DNA from: Candidatus Giovannonibacteria bacterium RIFCSPLOWO2_12_FULL_43_11c
GTDB lineage: Bacteria; Patescibacteriota; Minisyncoccia; JACPKW01; UBA11713
DNA: 39,489 nucleotides
NCBI GenBank assembly: GCA_001780775.1
Contig: MFIO01000007.1
Location: 1 to 39,489, forward strand
Direction of reading: 5' to 3'
Shown here: positions 8,587-16,701 of the stretch, piece by piece
Position numbering within the stretch: position 1 is the first letter of the stretch
How the letters are laid out: each line of letters starts with the position of its first letter
Notes under the pieces: generated by a model
Seen by the model: the letters and a program-made list of their open reading frames with translations, nothing else
Told to the model about the DNA's origin: nothing
Database searches by the model: none
Program-made: the position numbers and the translations under genes

Positions 8587-8589
8587 TGA

Positions 8590-9249
8590 ATGGAAGCAAA
8601 AGCTCGGGTTTTTTGCCCGACGTTGGAAGAGGTGCGGGCGATCGACGCGAGAGCTCTAAGCGATGTTCAGCCGCATACAGCAGATCTGATCTACATTCAT
8701 GGCCACGTGATATGTAATCAGTATGTCGTTCACAAAATGGGCGCGGAGCTTGCGGCAAGATATCCTGATGCCTGGTTGGGTATCGTCGGCATTGATGTGG
8801 ATGATCCTGAGCTCCCGGGATATACTCGCGAGCTCGAAAATATGATCAAGCTTGGCGTTGACAAAAATAGGATCGTCGGACTCGTGGCTAAAACAAAGAT
8901 CCCGCCTTCAACGGATTGGGAAAGTTACGCCATTGTGCAGAATGCGAAAAAGCTCGAGTACGAGAATGTGGTAATTGTGTCGGCCGCATTTCATCAAGTA
9001 AGAGCTTTGCTTTCCGACGTCTCGGCTGTTTTAAAGACTGCGAGCAAATTACGGATTTTCAGCGCCGTGGCGCGGACCGACAGCTGGACCGAGAGGCGCC
9101 GCAATTTGCAAAACACTCCACCCGCCTCATGGCTAGAGGAGCTCAATAGTACCGAATGGGAAAAACTCAAGAGGTACTACGAGAAGGGCGATCACTGCTC
9201 ATTCGCGGAGGTGCTCGAGTACCTCAATCTGCGTGATAGACACAGTTGA
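8590..9249 (+). CDS. DUF218/YdcF-like protein
   Basis: The 219-aa protein resembles the DUF218/YdcF fold. It has a strand-rich N-terminal half (DLIYIHGHV near 32-40), a central STDWESYAIVQ segment in place of the family's S-x-N-T/E stretch, and VVIVSAAFHQVRA, which matches the conserved VTSxFHxxRA element. Members bind nucleotides or act in envelope metabolism, but biochemical roles are poorly known. There is no signal peptide or membrane segment, so it is cytoplasmic. It has its own promoter, strong Shine-Dalgarno and terminator, unlike its neighbours, and does not look co-transcribed with the glycan genes. The domain call is moderate. Confidence 0.6.
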   Translation: MEAKARVFCPTLEEVRAIDARALSDVQPHTADLIYIHGHVICNQYVVHKMGAELAARYPDAWLGIVGIDVDDPELPGYTRELENMIKLGVDKNRIVGLVAKTKIPPSTDWESYAIVQNAKKLEYENVVIVSAAFHQVRALLSDVSAVLKTASKLRIFSAVARTDSWTERRRNLQNTPPASWLEELNSTEWEKLKRYYEKGDHCSFAEVLEYLNLRDRHS

Positions 9250-9274
9250 TGCATCGCGCTACTCCATGCGAACT

Positions 9275-9309
9275 AAAGGGCGTCGGGAAACCGATGCCCT
9301 TTCTTTTTT
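9275..9309 (+). terminator. Rho-independent terminator after the YdcF-like gene
   Basis: AAAGGGCGTCGG pairs with CCGATGCCCTTT (one G-U pair) around a GAAA tetraloop. A T-rich tract follows at 9299-9309. Confidence 0.88.
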
Positions 9310-9333
9310 GTTGTAGAAATTATATAAAACATT

Positions 9334-9843
9334 ATGCCAAGAAAAATTATTTTTTTGGATCGCGACGGGACAATTAACGAGCGCCCCGAAAAGACCAGGT
9401 ATGTCACAAAGTGGGAGGATTTTAAATTTTTGCCAGGCGCTATCGAGGCGATGAAAATGCTTTATAATTCCGGCTATGAAATATATTTGATTACAAACCA
9501 AGCCGGCGTAGGAAGGGGATTTATGTCGCTCGAGGACCTGGAAAAAATCCACCTAAACCTTAAAAACGAACTTTCCAAATCCAGTGTTGTAATAAGAGGC
9601 GTATATTTTTGTCCGCATGGCTGGAATGACGGATGCGTATGCAGAAAACCTAACATAGGGCTTTTCCTTCAAGCTGCGCGTGAAAACAGTTTTGATTTAT
9701 CTAAAGCCGTATTTATCGGTGATGACGAGCGTGATTTGCAGGCGGGGCAAAACGCGGGTATAATGACTTATTTAATCGATCATGAAAATAATCTTTTTGA
9801 CATTGCATGCAAATTGACGAATCAGTTTCCAGATACCTTGTAA
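9334..9843 (+). CDS. gmhB: HAD phosphatase, heptose-1,7-bisphosphate phosphatase-like (GmhB)
   Basis: The product (169 aa) has DRDGTIN at residues 8-14 (HAD nucleophile and acid), LITNQAGVGRG, the GmhB/HisB-N zinc loop CPHGWNDGCVC, and GDDERDLQAG. GmhB removes the 7-phosphate (here presumably C7 of heptose bisphosphate) in the nucleotide-heptose pathways. This links the gene to hddA and hddC about 3 kb upstream, although it leads a different operon. A TATATA box at 9321-9326 sits 7 nt before the ATG with no Shine-Dalgarno, immediately after the preceding terminator, so leaderless transcription is plausible. The end overlaps the following ThDP gene by 37 bp. Confidence 0.78.
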   Translation: MPRKIIFLDRDGTINERPEKTRYVTKWEDFKFLPGAIEAMKMLYNSGYEIYLITNQAGVGRGFMSLEDLEKIHLNLKNELSKSSVVIRGVYFCPHGWNDGCVCRKPNIGLFLQAARENSFDLSKAVFIGDDERDLQAGQNAGIMTYLIDHENNLFDIACKLTNQFPDTL

Positions 9844-11480
9844 GACGCATTGAGGAGCTTGGTGTTGGTTTCGTTCCGTTCATTACCGGCGGGGCAATTA
9901 TGAAAATTGTGGACGAGATTGGCCAAAGCAAAAAAATAGCGTGGATATCTCCGAATCATGAGCAGGCATTGTCTATGATGGTGGATGCCTATGCTAGACT
10001 TACAGGCTTTGGAGTTGGGGTGGTTACCTCTGGTCCTGGAGGGACAAACTTAATTACCGGTATAGCTTGCGCGTATTATGATTCTGTCCCGTGCCTTTTT
10101 ATTACAGGACAAGTTGGAATGTTTCACGTTAAAGGAAAAAGAAGTGTACGTCAGAGAGGCTTTCAGGAAACCGACATTTTTAATCTGGTCAAACCGATAA
10201 CTAAATATTCGGTTCTTCTGGAGAATCCTGAAGACGTGCGGTATGAATTTGAAAAAGCCGTTTATTTGGCCAAATCCGGAAGGCCGGGCCCGGTTTTGAT
10301 TGATGTGCCGTATAATGTCCAGCGGGAAAAAATTAATCCAGACAAGCTTCGGAGGTTCAGTCCTCCAGAAAAAGAGACTCCGAGCAATTTAGATAAAATA
10401 GTCTCGGAAGTTTTATACGAATTGAAAAAAGCGAAAAAGCCGTTGATTCTCGCGGGGGGAGGTGTGAAGACATCTTTCCAGGATGAAAATTTACGAAAAC
10501 TTACAGCTAAATTGAATATCCCGATTGCAACAACATGGTCTGCGACAGATATCTTCCCTCCGAGTTACCGTTTATATCTCGGTAATGTCGGACGAGGCGG
10601 AAATCACTCCGCAGTAAAGGCGATCCAGGAAAGTGATTTGATTTTGGGCCTGGGTACAAGGTTTACGACCAAAGTGATAATAGATGAGAAAAAATTTGCG
10701 AAAGGCACAAAAATTATTTCTGTGGACGCGGATGATGGCGAAATGAACGAAAGCCTAGTCAATATTTCCAAAAAAATTAATATAGATTTAAAGGATTTCC
10801 TGCCAGCTTTGCTGAAGAAAGCGGAGAAACTCTCAGTAAAATCTTGGCTTGATGAGACGGCTTTGATGAAAAAGAACTTCAAAATAGATGCGACAAGACA
10901 ATATAGTCAGAAATATCTGAGCCCATATGAACTGATAAATACTTTATCAGACTTGTTACCGGATGACGCAGTGATAATTCCAGACTGCGGCTGCAACCTT
11001 ATTTGGACTGTTCAGGCGTACAAAGCTAAGGTGGGGCAGAGTTTTTTCTCTGCTTGGGGACATTCTCCAATGGGGTATTCGTTTGCAGCATCGATAGGAG
11101 CCTGGTTTGCTAGAAAAAAATCACCGATAATAGCAATTATAGGAGACGGAGGGATGCAGATGAATATTCAGGAATTGCAAACGGCCGTATTAAATAAAAT
11201 TCCAGTTAAAGTTTTTGTCCTTAATAACCGTTCTTATGGCAATACGAAATTCGCGGCCCGGGATCAATTTGAGGGAAGATCTTTCGGAAACGAAATTGGC
11301 TGGGGGTACGAACCGCCGGATTATAAAAAAATAGCGCACGCATACGGCATCAAATACATGCAGATCAAGAATAATAAAGGGTTAAAAGATAAACTTAAAG
11401 CGATATTAAAAAGCCGCGGGCCGATTTTGGCGGATTTCAATATTGATCCGGAACAGTACATTTTCGAAAATACTCTCTAG
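9807..11480 (+). CDS. ThDP-dependent enzyme, acetolactate synthase-like
   Basis: The 557-aa protein has the three-domain layout of acetolactate synthase/pyruvate decarboxylase relatives: the PYR domain with cofactor-activating Glu52 (SPNHEQA), a central domain, and a PP domain with GDGG at 446-449 followed 25 residues later by the LNN metal-binding end. These enzymes decarboxylate 2-keto acids and can transfer the acyl unit. In sugar clusters, relatives such as YerE attach an acetyl branch to a keto-sugar. An aminotransferase and a C-methyltransferase-like gene follow, and no small IlvH-like subunit is seen. A glycan role, not branched-chain amino acid synthesis, is therefore favoured (inference). 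It starts inside the end of gmhB and is 2 bp from the aminotransferase. Confidence 0.8.
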   Translation: MQIDESVSRYLVRRIEELGVGFVPFITGGAIMKIVDEIGQSKKIAWISPNHEQALSMMVDAYARLTGFGVGVVTSGPGGTNLITGIACAYYDSVPCLFITGQVGMFHVKGKRSVRQRGFQETDIFNLVKPITKYSVLLENPEDVRYEFEKAVYLAKSGRPGPVLIDVPYNVQREKINPDKLRRFSPPEKETPSNLDKIVSEVLYELKKAKKPLILAGGGVKTSFQDENLRKLTAKLNIPIATTWSATDIFPPSYRLYLGNVGRGGNHSAVKAIQESDLILGLGTRFTTKVIIDEKKFAKGTKIISVDADDGEMNESLVNISKKINIDLKDFLPALLKKAEKLSVKSWLDETALMKKNFKIDATRQYSQKYLSPYELINTLSDLLPDDAVIIPDCGCNLIWTVQAYKAKVGQSFFSAWGHSPMGYSFAASIGAWFARKKSPIIAIIGDGGMQMNIQELQTAVLNKIPVKVFVLNNRSYGNTKFAARDQFEGRSFGNEIGWGYEPPDYKKIAHAYGIKYMQIKNNKGLKDKLKAILKSRGPILADFNIDPEQYIFENTL

Positions 11481-11482
11481 GC

Positions 11483-12640
11483 ATGAAACGCTTTTCTTTT
11501 GCAGGGCAAAATGTATCTGGGCAGCCAATGTTTGCCTTTTTGGACAGGATGAAAGAAGCAGAGAGGGCGGGCAGAAAAATTATACATTTCGAAATAGGGG
11601 ATTTGAACATGCAAATTCCGCAAGAGGCCGCATCGGCCTTAAAAAATTCAATTGATAAGGGCGAACACCGCTATACAGAATCGAAAGGACTTTGGGATTT
11701 CAGAAAAAAAATTGCTGAACATTTTTCAGAGAATTATGGATTTGAAGCTTCAATAGACCAAATTTTGGTCGCGCCGGCCAATTCCATGATAGATTTTATG
11801 ATTAGATCAGTTGCAGACCATGGAGACGAAGTAATATGCCCGGATCCAGGATTTCCTACCTATTATTCTGTTATGAAATATTCCGGCGTTGTGCCGGTTC
11901 CGTACCCGCTTTTAGAAGAGAACGGGTTTCAGATTAATCCCAAAGATATTGAAAAGCGGATTACAGAGAAAACCAGGCTGATAATTTTGAATTCGCCGTC
12001 AAATCCGACTGGGGCGATAATGGATGAAAATGTCGTCAGAAAAGTTGCCGAGATTGCCAGGGAAAATGATATCTATGTTTTTAGTGATGAAGTTTATGGC
12101 CCTTTAGCGTATACTAAGAAACATTTTTCGCCGAGTTTTCTTGATCAATGCCGAGAGCAGACAGTCATATTGGGAAGCCTTTCGAAAGTTTACGGAATGT
12201 CCGGTTGGCGCTTGGGCTATGCCATCGGCCCTACGGAAGTAATTAAGAAAATGGGGTTGATGATGGAAACTATTTTTTCCTGCCTGCCGATTTTTACACA
12301 GCGTGGTGGGATAGCGGCAATAAACGTAAGCGAACGGATAATTTCAGAAAGAAAAAAAGAGCTTCAGGAAAGAATGAAAATATTAATTGGTGGACTTAAT
12401 TCGTTTCCAGGCGTGAAATGCAGATATCCAGAAGGAGCTTTTTACGCGTTTCCAAATATAGAAGGCACTGGAATGAGCGGCACAGAATTCAGGGATTACC
12501 TTTTTGATAAAGCTGATATCGGCGTTTTGGAAGGAGAGGCTTTTGGCGTGCGCGGGAAGGGACATGCTCGCATGGCATTTGGCGCATCAACGCAGGAACA
12601 AATCATGGAAGCAATAGACAGGATGAAAAAAATTTTATGA
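11483..12640 (+). CDS. PLP-dependent aminotransferase, class I/II
   Basis: This 385-aa fold-type I aminotransferase has NSPSNPTG, SDEVYG and the cofactor loop SLSKVYGMSGWRLGY with Lys235. These are classic aspartate/aromatic aminotransferase-family marks. It differs from the DegT/DnrJ/EryC1 sugar aminotransferases usual in glycan clusters, so the substrate may be a small 2-keto acid or a product of the neighbouring ThDP enzyme. Two bases separate it from that gene, and its TGA overlaps the next ATG (ATGA), indicating one operon. No membrane segment is present. The specific substrate is unknown. Confidence 0.8.
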   Translation: MKRFSFAGQNVSGQPMFAFLDRMKEAERAGRKIIHFEIGDLNMQIPQEAASALKNSIDKGEHRYTESKGLWDFRKKIAEHFSENYGFEASIDQILVAPANSMIDFMIRSVADHGDEVICPDPGFPTYYSVMKYSGVVPVPYPLLEENGFQINPKDIEKRITEKTRLIILNSPSNPTGAIMDENVVRKVAEIARENDIYVFSDEVYGPLAYTKKHFSPSFLDQCREQTVILGSLSKVYGMSGWRLGYAIGPTEVIKKMGLMMETIFSCLPIFTQRGGIAAINVSERIISERKKELQERMKILIGGLNSFPGVKCRYPEGAFYAFPNIEGTGMSGTEFRDYLFDKADIGVLEGEAFGVRGKGHARMAFGASTQEQIMEAIDRMKKIL

Positions 12641-13794
12641 AAATAGAAACCGTATTAAAGAATAGAGATTGCCCTGTTTGCGGTGCAAAGTACGGTAAGG
12701 CAAAGTTTAGAGAGCTTTTCAAGCAGAGATATGAGGTGATGTCACGCGATTATTATATTTCCGAATGTCTCAATTGCGGGTTTATTCATCAGAATCCTTC
12801 CTGGAGTGAAAGTTTTTATGACGAGTTATATTCAAATCTTATCTACGATCCTACTGGCCACAAATTTTATCCTGCCCAGCAGGAAAGATATCGCCTGGTA
12901 TTGGAGAGAATTTCTGAGTTGGCAAACAAATTTGAGGAAAAGCACATCAAAATATTAGACTATGGATGCTATGATGGATCATTTATAGAATGGGCTGAAA
13001 AAAATTTTTTATTACCAAAAAATATCGATTTTTACGGTTATGATATTTACCTCAAAGGTATTCCAATTGGAACAAAATTTTATAACTCTCTTGATAAATT
13101 GAAAAAGGATCACCCAGAGTTCGATATTATTGTTTTTAATCACGTCATCGAACATATTTTTTATCCGAGCCGTCTACTTTCTAATGTCCGCGAGACATTC
13201 TTAAAAAACGGTGGGTATATGGTTATAGAACTGCCCGACATTTCTTTTATTCGCGAGAATGATTTCTCGCCATTTCATGTACAGCATTTAAATTATTTCA
13301 GTCCAAAAACAATGTCCTGGTTACTCGAGAGGAGTAGTTTGGCTACTTATTCGATAACAACTTTTAAAAATTACGACATAGCGCGCGATCCCCATATGCC
13401 AACACTCTTAGCTGTTGCAAAAAAAGATTCGCGGTTTCTTTCTGACGGAGAAAAATTGAGGAGAGAAGTGTTGCAAATTCGAGACTTCCATAGAAAGAGA
13501 ATTCAAGCTCGCACAGATTCGAAAACGAAAATAGGAATAGTTGGATGTGGCGATGCACTTTATCCAGTACGCGAATTACTTGGCGACCTTAAGATTTCGG
13601 CGGTTTTTGACAATAATTCAAAGCTTTGGGGCAAAGAAGTTTTCGGAATAAGAATACAGTCTGTCGAAGAAATCGGGAGAAGTAATCTGGATCTGGTCAT
13701 TATCGCAACGATCCTTAAGTACAATACAGATCAAATCAAAAAGCAAATAGTTCCATCAATTCCCGAAGATAAAATATTTACTCTTTTTGATTGA
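12637..13794 (+). CDS. SAM methyltransferase, C-methyltransferase-like architecture
   Basis: A 385-aa protein with an N-terminal two-CxxC zinc-type domain (CPVCG near residue 9, CLNCG near 45), a SAM-binding core (ILDYGCYDGSF, VFNHVIEH) and a C-terminal Rossmann-like domain (KIGIVGCGDA, AVFDNNS). The three-part layout parallels the methyltransferase at 1121-2356, though the two are only distantly alike. The window therefore has two candidates for adding methyl branches to sugars. The ATG lies in an ATGA overlap with the aminotransferase stop. The substrate is unknown. Confidence 0.72.
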   Translation: MKIETVLKNRDCPVCGAKYGKAKFRELFKQRYEVMSRDYYISECLNCGFIHQNPSWSESFYDELYSNLIYDPTGHKFYPAQQERYRLVLERISELANKFEEKHIKILDYGCYDGSFIEWAEKNFLLPKNIDFYGYDIYLKGIPIGTKFYNSLDKLKKDHPEFDIIVFNHVIEHIFYPSRLLSNVRETFLKNGGYMVIELPDISFIRENDFSPFHVQHLNYFSPKTMSWLLERSSLATYSITTFKNYDIARDPHMPTLLAVAKKDSRFLSDGEKLRREVLQIRDFHRKRIQARTDSKTKIGIVGCGDALYPVRELLGDLKISAVFDNNSKLWGKEVFGIRIQSVEEIGRSNLDLVIIATILKYNTDQIKKQIVPSIPEDKIFTLFD

Positions 13795-13796
13795 AT

Positions 13797-14678
13797 ATGG
13801 AGAATGAAAAATTAATATCGGTTGGAATGCCTGTCTATAATTCGCTAAGAAATGATGAGTCATTTCTTAGGCGATCGCTCGAGTCTATTCTCACACAAAC
13901 TTATAAGAATCTTGAGGTAATAATTTCTGATAACGCTTCCCAGGATAAGACTGGCGATATTTTGAAAAAATATGCGTTGATTGACAGCAGAATTAAATAT
14001 TTTAGGCAGGAAAATAATGTTGGGGCAGTTAAAAATTTCAGTTTTGTTATAAACGAGGCCAAAGGAGAATATTTTATGCTGGCATCGGACGATGATTTTT
14101 GGGAGAGAGATTTCATTAAAAAACTTTCCGAAGTTCTTGACGCAAACTCTTCGTATAGCGTTGCCATGAGTCATTATTATTCTTTTAGTAAGACCGATCT
14201 TAACGATAAGGAGCTTCGGACGCATGATTACACCCATATGTCATACATAGAGAATTATAGAAAGACTATTCTAGGAAAGACAAACCCAATTTTTATGTAT
14301 GGACTTTACCGCACGCTATATTTTAAAAAATTATATGCGAGGCTTATGCCGAACTGTAGAGAAGAGACCGTAATATTAATGTGCGAATCAGCTTTAGCCA
14401 CACGCTGGTATTCGTATCCGGAGCCTCTATATTGGCGCTATAGGAACCCACTCCCGAATGCTGTGAGGCATGCTGGCGACCCGGCTATCGAAAACTATTC
14501 TACTAAGTACACCTATACCAAATATTTCTTAACCCTTCTTTTCTGGCCGTTGAGTTCAAGAGTTATACCTTTTTCTCGCAAATTTTTAATTTTTGGGCCA
14601 TGGTTTGAGAGAGCGTGGTATGCAAAAAGAAAGATCTTCAATGAAATCTTGGGTACTTTCAGTTTTTTCTATAAATAA
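13797..14678 (+). CDS. Family 2 glycosyltransferase
   Basis: A GT-A fold transferase of 293 aa with ISVGMPVYNS at the N-terminus, SLESILTQTYKNLEVIISDN, and LASDDDFW, where the DDD provides the metal-binding DxD-type motif. It would transfer an activated sugar to the growing glycan at the inner membrane face. No transmembrane segments are obvious. A TTG at 13791 overlaps the upstream stop, but the ATG at 13797 gives a more typical N-terminus and is chosen. The 3' end overlaps the convergent methyltransferase by 20 bp with no terminator. The donor sugar cannot be predicted. Confidence 0.85.
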   Translation: MENEKLISVGMPVYNSLRNDESFLRRSLESILTQTYKNLEVIISDNASQDKTGDILKKYALIDSRIKYFRQENNVGAVKNFSFVINEAKGEYFMLASDDDFWERDFIKKLSEVLDANSSYSVAMSHYYSFSKTDLNDKELRTHDYTHMSYIENYRKTILGKTNPIFMYGLYRTLYFKKLYARLMPNCREETVILMCESALATRWYSYPEPLYWRYRNPLPNAVRHAGDPAIENYSTKYTYTKYFLTLLFWPLSSRVIPFSRKFLIFGPWFERAWYAKRKIFNEILGTFSFFYK

Positions 14679-15300
14679 ACGCGCCCTGCGCGGACCAGCG
14701 CTCGCTCTTTGGAAAAATAGCCGGTATCTTCTTGCCCAAGATTTTTATATTTTTGCGCTTTTGGAAAAAACTGAATTCTGGAGCGAATCCGGAAAGAGCG
14801 TTATTTAAAATATTTTTTGGCAAGAATGAGATATGCGCCGTAGGCCCGCTTTTATTTTTGTGATTATGATAGCCCTCCACGAGCCCCGTTCGAAGAAATC
14901 GAAGGCGGGAAATCCAGTTCCAGCCGATATACATTGTTAGAAATAATTTGCCTCCGGGTTTGAGTGCTTTCCCGCACTCCCGGATAAAGTGATGAGGATT
15001 TTCAAGATGTTCTATCAAATTTGTCGCGAAAATAATATCCAAATTTTCGGAAGGGATCTTATCTACATTCAGATCCGCTTTAAAAAAAGGCAGTCCCATA
15101 ATTTCGGGGTGAGATCTTTGATCTTCAATGTCGGATAAAATAATATTCCTAAATCCCTTTTCCTGTAGTTTTGCGGCCAAAATGCCCGACCCGCAGCCGA
15201 GATCCAAAAGTTTAGAATTTTTATCAACACAGTCGAGCCATTTTCCCAATTCGGGATACGAAAGCCACCAATAGCCTTTGTGCAAATTATATGTGCCCAT
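14659..15300 (-). CDS. Class I SAM-dependent methyltransferase
   Basis: The product (213 aa) has LLDLGCGSGILA (motif I), IILSDIED, IIFATNLIEHLENP and a KPGGKLFL post-motif, all standard for small-molecule methyltransferases of the Methyltransf_11/23 type. It may O-methylate a glycan sugar (inference from location). A TATACT box on this strand (15309-15314) lies 8 nt before the ATG and no Shine-Dalgarno is present. It is divergent from the glycosyltransferase-like gene at 15328, with the two -10 regions overlapping, and converges on the GT2 gene. Confidence 0.8.
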   Translation of the reverse strand: MGTYNLHKGYWWLSYPELGKWLDCVDKNSKLLDLGCGSGILAAKLQEKGFRNIILSDIEDQRSHPEIMGLPFFKADLNVDKIPSENLDIIFATNLIEHLENPHHFIRECGKALKPGGKLFLTMYIGWNWISRLRFLRTGLVEGYHNHKNKSGPTAHISFLPKNILNNALSGFAPEFSFFQKRKNIKILGKKIPAIFPKSERWSAQGAFIYRKN

Positions 15301-15327
15301 GCTATATTAGTATACATTAAAATAAAA

Positions 15328-16701
15328 ATGACAAAAACAATTTTCATCACAAGTTTCGAGGGGGTTGAGACAAAAAATGTGCTCCGTACGTCTATTTTCT
15401 CGACGCTTTTATCGCGCCAAGATATTCGGATCGTGATTTTTACCAAAGACCAGGCGCGGGCAGATTATCACAAAAGAGAATTCGGCGATACGCGGATTTC
15501 GTATGAAGTAGCCGAATCTTTTCCAATTAAAGGGATTGACCGCTTTTTCCAATGGCTAAAATTCGCGATGCTCAATACCGAGACCACGCGGCTCCGACGT
15601 AAAATGGTCTTTGAGATTAATCGGAATGTTTTGCAGTACTACATAGGGCTTTCTATAAGCTGGCTTTTGGCGAGAAAAAGGTTAATAAAATTGGCGCGCT
15701 TTTTGGATTTGCGGCTTGTTAAAGTAAATAAGTATGATAAATATTTTGAAAAGTATAAACCCAATTTGGTTTTCCTCGCCAACATTTTCTACGAGCCGGA
15801 GATCCATTTTTTACGGTCGGCGAAAAAATTCGGGGTGTGCTCGATCGGATTCATAAATTCCTGGGACAAAGTTACGGGGCGCTGCGTCCTGCGATTGCTC
15901 GCAGACAAATTTGTCGTTTTCAACGATACAGTTAAAGAGGAATTTATATCTGTCAACCACATTCCAGAGAAAGATATTTTTGTCGGCGGAGTTCCGCAAT
16001 ACGATCTATACTTCGAAAAAGATTTTGAGTCGCGCGATGAATTTTTCAGAAAAATAAAAGCGGACCCTGCCAAAAAATTAATCGTATATGCTCCAATGGG
16101 CTCGACGTATTCCAATTCCGATTGGGATATCATAGACCTTCTTTGGAAGTTTAAAACGGATAAAAAATTGGATCAAGATCCGGAATTATTCGCGCGCTTT
16201 CCTCCAAACGACCCCTTGAACCAAGAAGAAATAAAGAAACGCCCCTGGCTCAAATACGAACAGCCGGGAATAATGTTTTCCGAAGAACGTGGGATTGACT
16301 GGGATTTAAATTTTGATGACCTTCGTCATTTGAAAAATACGCTTTACCATATGTCGTTAATCGTATGCTATGCTTCTTCAATTAGCGTGGACGCGGCTAT
16401 TTTCGATAAGCCCGTCATAAATATAAATTTTGAAATTCGTCCGAATGAATTGATGGTGAAGTCCCCAACGCAGTTTTATCGAATGACTCATTATAAAAAA
16501 GCGCTCGAAACCGGCGGAATAAAGATGGCCGAGAGCTCGGAGAAACTACTTGAATGGATTAACCGTTATATTAATAACCCGGAGGTGGATCGCGAAGGGA
16601 GAGGAAGATTAGTTCGCGAACAATGCCAATTTACGGACGGAAAATCCGGCGAGAGGATAGGAAACTTTATTTTAGAAAATATTAAGAATGAGAAAAAATA
16701 A
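15328..16701 (+). CDS. GT-B-like glycan transferase (paralogue of 26110-27519)
   Basis: A 457-aa protein from the preferred ATG at 15328. In-frame codons upstream to 15280 overlap the divergent gene and read poorly, so that longer start is rejected. The C-terminal half resembles GT-B folds such as CDP-glycerol glycerophosphotransferases: a SWDKVTGRCV segment, SSISVDAAIFDKPVININFE and the tail REGRGRLVREQCQFTDGKSG. The same blocks recur in the gene at 26110-27519, showing a duplicated family that brackets the nonulosonate genes. A role transferring a nonulosonate or polyol phosphate is inference. The gene overlaps neuC by 14 bp. Confidence 0.6.
   Translation: MTKTIFITSFEGVETKNVLRTSIFSTLLSRQDIRIVIFTKDQARADYHKREFGDTRISYEVAESFPIKGIDRFFQWLKFAMLNTETTRLRRKMVFEINRNVLQYYIGLSISWLLARKRLIKLARFLDLRLVKVNKYDKYFEKYKPNLVFLANIFYEPEIHFLRSAKKFGVCSIGFINSWDKVTGRCVLRLLADKFVVFNDTVKEEFISVNHIPEKDIFVGGVPQYDLYFEKDFESRDEFFRKIKADPAKKLIVYAPMGSTYSNSDWDIIDLLWKFKTDKKLDQDPELFARFPPNDPLNQEEIKKRPWLKYEQPGIMFSEERGIDWDLNFDDLRHLKNTLYHMSLIVCYASSISVDAAIFDKPVININFEIRPNELMVKSPTQFYRMTHYKKALETGGIKMAESSEKLLEWINRYINNPEVDREGRGRLVREQCQFTDGKSGERIGNFILENIKNEKK

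Noticed and set aside
9807-11480. Branched-chain amino acid biosynthesis gene ilvB
   Set aside because: No ilvH, ilvC or ilvD is nearby, and every neighbour points to sugar metabolism, so the gene symbol was not assigned.
15280-15327. N-terminal extension of the GT-B-like transferase from ATG 15280
   Set aside because: It overlaps the divergent methyltransferase start and its -10, and adds a segment absent from the paralogue. ATG 15328 gives a normal N-terminus.
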